In this document: positions 4,669 to 6,505 of the stretch, one piece after another
How positions within the stretch are numbered: position 1 is the stretch's first letter
How the letters are laid out: the number at the start of each line of letters is the position of its first letter
Assembly: GCA_000437275.1 (NCBI GenBank)
Contig: FR899717.1
Span: 28,981-35,485 of the forward strand
From: Clostridium sp. CAG:411
GTDB taxonomy: Bacteria; Bacillota; Clostridia; Lachnospirales; Lachnospiraceae
DNA: 6,505 nt
Reading direction: 5' to 3'
The notes under the pieces: generated by a model
Seen by the model: only the letters and a program-made list of their open reading frames with translations
The model's database searches: none
What the model was told of the DNA's origin: nothing
Position numbers and translations under genes: made by a program

Positions 4669-6315
4669 ATGAAGAAAAGCAAAAAAATTGTAAAAGTTGG
4701 TGTAACGTTATCTGCATTTTTGGTTACAGTTGCAATGTTGACTGAAATGCCAGCTTTTTTATCTTGTAGTGAGAACAGCAAGGAAAAAGTAACGGAAACT
4801 ATTGTGAAAAAAGAAAAGAATCTGATAAATGTCAATAAGACTGAGAGTGAGAATGCTGTCGTATTTTCCTGTGGTGTAAATGGAAAAAACGAACCAGGAT
4901 TTATTCCTGCGAATGAAGGAGAGGAGATAACTGCAGATACTTTTTATGTGTCAGGAGATACTGTGTTCTTAGATGATACAACAGGAGCAAGGATTTTAGT
5001 ATATAAGCATGGAAAGTATAATAAAACATTAAAGTTAGAGTGGAATCAGAATGTTGTAAGAATGTATTATTCACCAGAGAACGATGTGCTTAGTATGGTA
5101 TATCTTGACTTAAATAAAACGGATGCTTCTTACTATTATTTTATGAAAATGAAAGTGTCAACAGAGCAGATTTTGGAAAACAAACAATTAAGTGATAAAA
5201 ATCGGGTACTACTAGAATATTACTTTGATGCAGACGGAGAGTTGCAGATGGAGTATTTAAAAGAAGAGAGTACTATAGAAGATGACGAGCTTGAAGAAGA
5301 ATTAAACGATATTTTGGATGACAGTTTTGAATACGAAGCGTGTTATTCGGATAAAAAGAATACCACAACCATATGCTCCAGTTATAAGGAAGGAACAGAT
5401 GAAGTAAATGAGTGTATTATAAACAGTTCAGCAGATACACCGGAAACATATGCGATACCAGAGGCTCATAATTCTGGATTGGATGCAGAAAATATTCAGG
5501 TAGAAGATAAGAAAATATATCAGATGGTAGCCAATGAGGAAGGAATTACTGTTTATGAGTTGAAACAAAAAAATATCAAAAATGATACGGTAGAATCCTA
5601 TAATAGAGATAGAAATGCAGAAAATACAGAAAAGAAACTGACATTTCTTAATAAGGTTCAAGATAGTAATAAAGATGGTAAAATTATTTCTACTTCAACA
5701 AGCGTTAGTCCATTGTCTTATGCGACTATAAAAAGTAGAATAGAGGATCGTTATTCTTTAAAATGGAGATATGCACCAAAGAATCGTAATATAAAGGTTG
5801 TGGCTGAGGCAAAACGTAAGTATGTGGCAGCACCGGGATGGTTGATTGCACAATATCCAAATCCGACAAGTACATATTCGGTGGAAAATATTCCATATTG
5901 CTGGGGTGGATATACCAGCAATTTTAAAACACAGATAGAACAGAGATATTATGCAGGGAATGTGAATACGACTGCATCATCTTACATTGAAAAAACGGCT
6001 GGTTTGGATTGCTCAGGATTTGTATCAATTGTGTATAAATTACCAGGGCATTTTGGTACATATCAGTTGGCAAGTAGTAAATATTTTGCTAAACGTTCTA
6101 ATACTTCTAATGTGAAAAAGTATGATTTGTTGATTAATCCGGGAAGTCATGTTGTAATAGTTACTAGAGTATATATGAACGGTGATGATAAATACGTTGA
6201 TACTGCGGAGGAAAGTGGTACCTATGGAAAAATAGTAATGAGAACAGGTCGAAAGTATAAGTCAATTCTTCGGGATAATTATTATCCATACAACTACACC
6301 AATATTAAAAATTAG
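4669..6315 (+). CDS. Secreted NlpC/P60-type cysteine hydrolase with long unassigned N-terminal region
   Basis: NlpC/P60 enzymes are mostly cell-wall peptidases that cleave peptidoglycan stem peptides. This 548-residue protein begins with a lysine-rich start and a hydrophobic stretch at about 8-24, a signal peptide. Cleavage may be near residues 29-32; C33 in AFLSC only loosely resembles a lipobox. Residues about 86-195 look beta-rich (SGDTVFLDDTTGARILVYKH) and could be propeller-like blades. An acidic stretch lies at 199-222, with C225, C236 and C249 close after, perhaps disulfide-bonded. The C-terminal domain starts near 380: YCWGG at 410-414, GLDCSGFV at 445-452 with nucleophile C448, and GSHVVIV at 492-498 with H494; the third residue may be in VDTAEES (510-516). 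I see no SH3, LysM or choline-binding repeats. GGAAAGGAAG lies before the ATG; the first Met is used since the signal peptide fits. A lipoprotein gene follows after 14 bases. The catalytic domain is fairly sure; the substrate and N-terminal role are not. Confidence 0.8.
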   Translation: MKKSKKIVKVGVTLSAFLVTVAMLTEMPAFLSCSENSKEKVTETIVKKEKNLINVNKTESENAVVFSCGVNGKNEPGFIPANEGEEITADTFYVSGDTVFLDDTTGARILVYKHGKYNKTLKLEWNQNVVRMYYSPENDVLSMVYLDLNKTDASYYYFMKMKVSTEQILENKQLSDKNRVLLEYYFDADGELQMEYLKEESTIEDDELEEELNDILDDSFEYEACYSDKKNTTTICSSYKEGTDEVNECIINSSADTPETYAIPEAHNSGLDAENIQVEDKKIYQMVANEEGITVYELKQKNIKNDTVESYNRDRNAENTEKKLTFLNKVQDSNKDGKIISTSTSVSPLSYATIKSRIEDRYSLKWRYAPKNRNIKVVAEAKRKYVAAPGWLIAQYPNPTSTYSVENIPYCWGGYTSNFKTQIEQRYYAGNVNTTASSYIEKTAGLDCSGFVSIVYKLPGHFGTYQLASSKYFAKRSNTSNVKKYDLLINPGSHVVIVTRVYMNGDDKYVDTAEESGTYGKIVMRTGRKYKSILRDNYYPYNYTNIKN

Positions 6316-6329
6316 AGGAGACAGATAGC

Positions 6330-6505
6330 ATGAAAAGAAAAAATATTATCAAAGCAATCCTTACGACTTGTTTCATTGTGTCTATAGCGATGGCAACTGC
6401 ATGTGGGGCTGAAAGTAAGGATACTGCAAAACCAGAGAAAACGGAAAAGGATGTTCAAAAAACTGTAGAAGCAACTATTGAACCAGAGAAAACGGTAGAA
6501 CCTAT
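6330..6505 (+). CDS. Lipoprotein of unknown function (N-terminal part, runs off window)
   Basis: Fifty-eight codons are visible. MKRKNIIKAI begins a signal peptide with a hydrophobic core to about residue 22, followed by ATAC, an acceptable lipobox with C25 as the lipidated cysteine. The mature part begins GAESKDTAKPEKTEK and is rich in Lys, Glu, Thr and Pro, a likely flexible linker, with PEKT occurring at 35-38 and 52-55. AGAGGAG at 6314-6320 lies nine bases before the ATG. The gap of 14 bases to the NlpC/P60 gene shows an operon. The product should be anchored on the outer face of the membrane, where it could work with the NlpC/P60 protein. The functional domain is beyond the window, so I cannot name it. 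Confidence 0.8.
   Translation, partial: MKRKNIIKAILTTCFIVSIAMATACGAESKDTAKPEKTEKDVQKTVEATIEPEKTVEP
6430..6495 (+). repeat. 15-base direct repeat in the lipoprotein linker
   Basis: AACCAGAGAAAACGG occurs at 6430-6444 and 6481-6495, start to start 51 bases, so it keeps frame at 17 residues and encodes the repeated PEKT. It may be the first of more repeats beyond the window edge. Confidence 0.6.

Noticed and set aside
4572..4835. Minus-strand open frame across the NlpC/P60 start, with a hydrophobic translation
   Set aside because: It overlaps the signal-peptide coding region, whose complement is naturally Phe/Ser-rich; no ribosome-binding site or family match is seen.

Overview
The window is AT-rich with strong AGGAGG-type ribosome-binding sites, short intergenic gaps and rho-independent terminators. 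Together with the gene content (a DUF3737 protein, a MalY/PatB-type C-S lyase, a queD-queE-folE operon behind a preQ1-type leader, and a secreted NlpC/P60 protein) this suggests a low-GC Firmicute of the class Clostridia. A gut Lachnospiraceae-like organism is my best guess, but no feature here fixes the genus. All recognised genes are on the + strand. I see no mobile element, CRISPR array, tRNA or rRNA.

Region 1 (1-2168). The last codons of a probable upstream gene overlap by four bases (GTGA) the GTG start of a DUF3737 protein, which is built of about eleven 19-21-residue beta-helix coils. After a 118-base gap comes a complete fold-type I PLP enzyme of the MalY/PatB cystathionine beta-lyase family.

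Region 2 (2165-4252). This is a self-contained 7-deazapurine operon. A consensus promoter (TTGACA, 16 bases, TATAAT) overlaps the stop codon of the PLP enzyme. It drives a leader holding a preQ1-I-type riboswitch and an intrinsic terminator, followed by queD, queE and folE, and a strong terminator closes the unit. FolE makes dihydroneopterin triphosphate from GTP, QueD converts it to 6-carboxytetrahydropterin, and QueE contracts the ring to 7-carboxy-7-deazaguanine (CDG). The later steps (QueC to preQ0, QueF to preQ1) are not encoded here. The riboswitch would shut the operon when preQ1 is plentiful. FolE also sits at the branch to folate, so its place under this leader is informative.

Region 3 (4252-6505). 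A gene-poor, very AT-rich stretch of about 400 bases carries two TTTATGAC direct repeats spaced 21 bases apart, a likely extended -10 promoter, a long leader with an AT-rich hairpin, a Shine-Dalgarno-like sequence with no start codon, and a possible 24-codon leader ORF that abuts the next gene. Then follow a secreted 548-residue NlpC/P60-type protein with a long, largely unrecognised N-terminal region and, 14 bases later, the start of a lipoprotein gene that runs off the window. These two look co-transcribed and act outside the membrane.

The most notable points are the riboswitch with a mismatch in its predicted pseudoknot helix, the partial queuosine pathway with its own folE, and the unusual leader of the NlpC/P60-lipoprotein pair. 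No wholly new system is evident.
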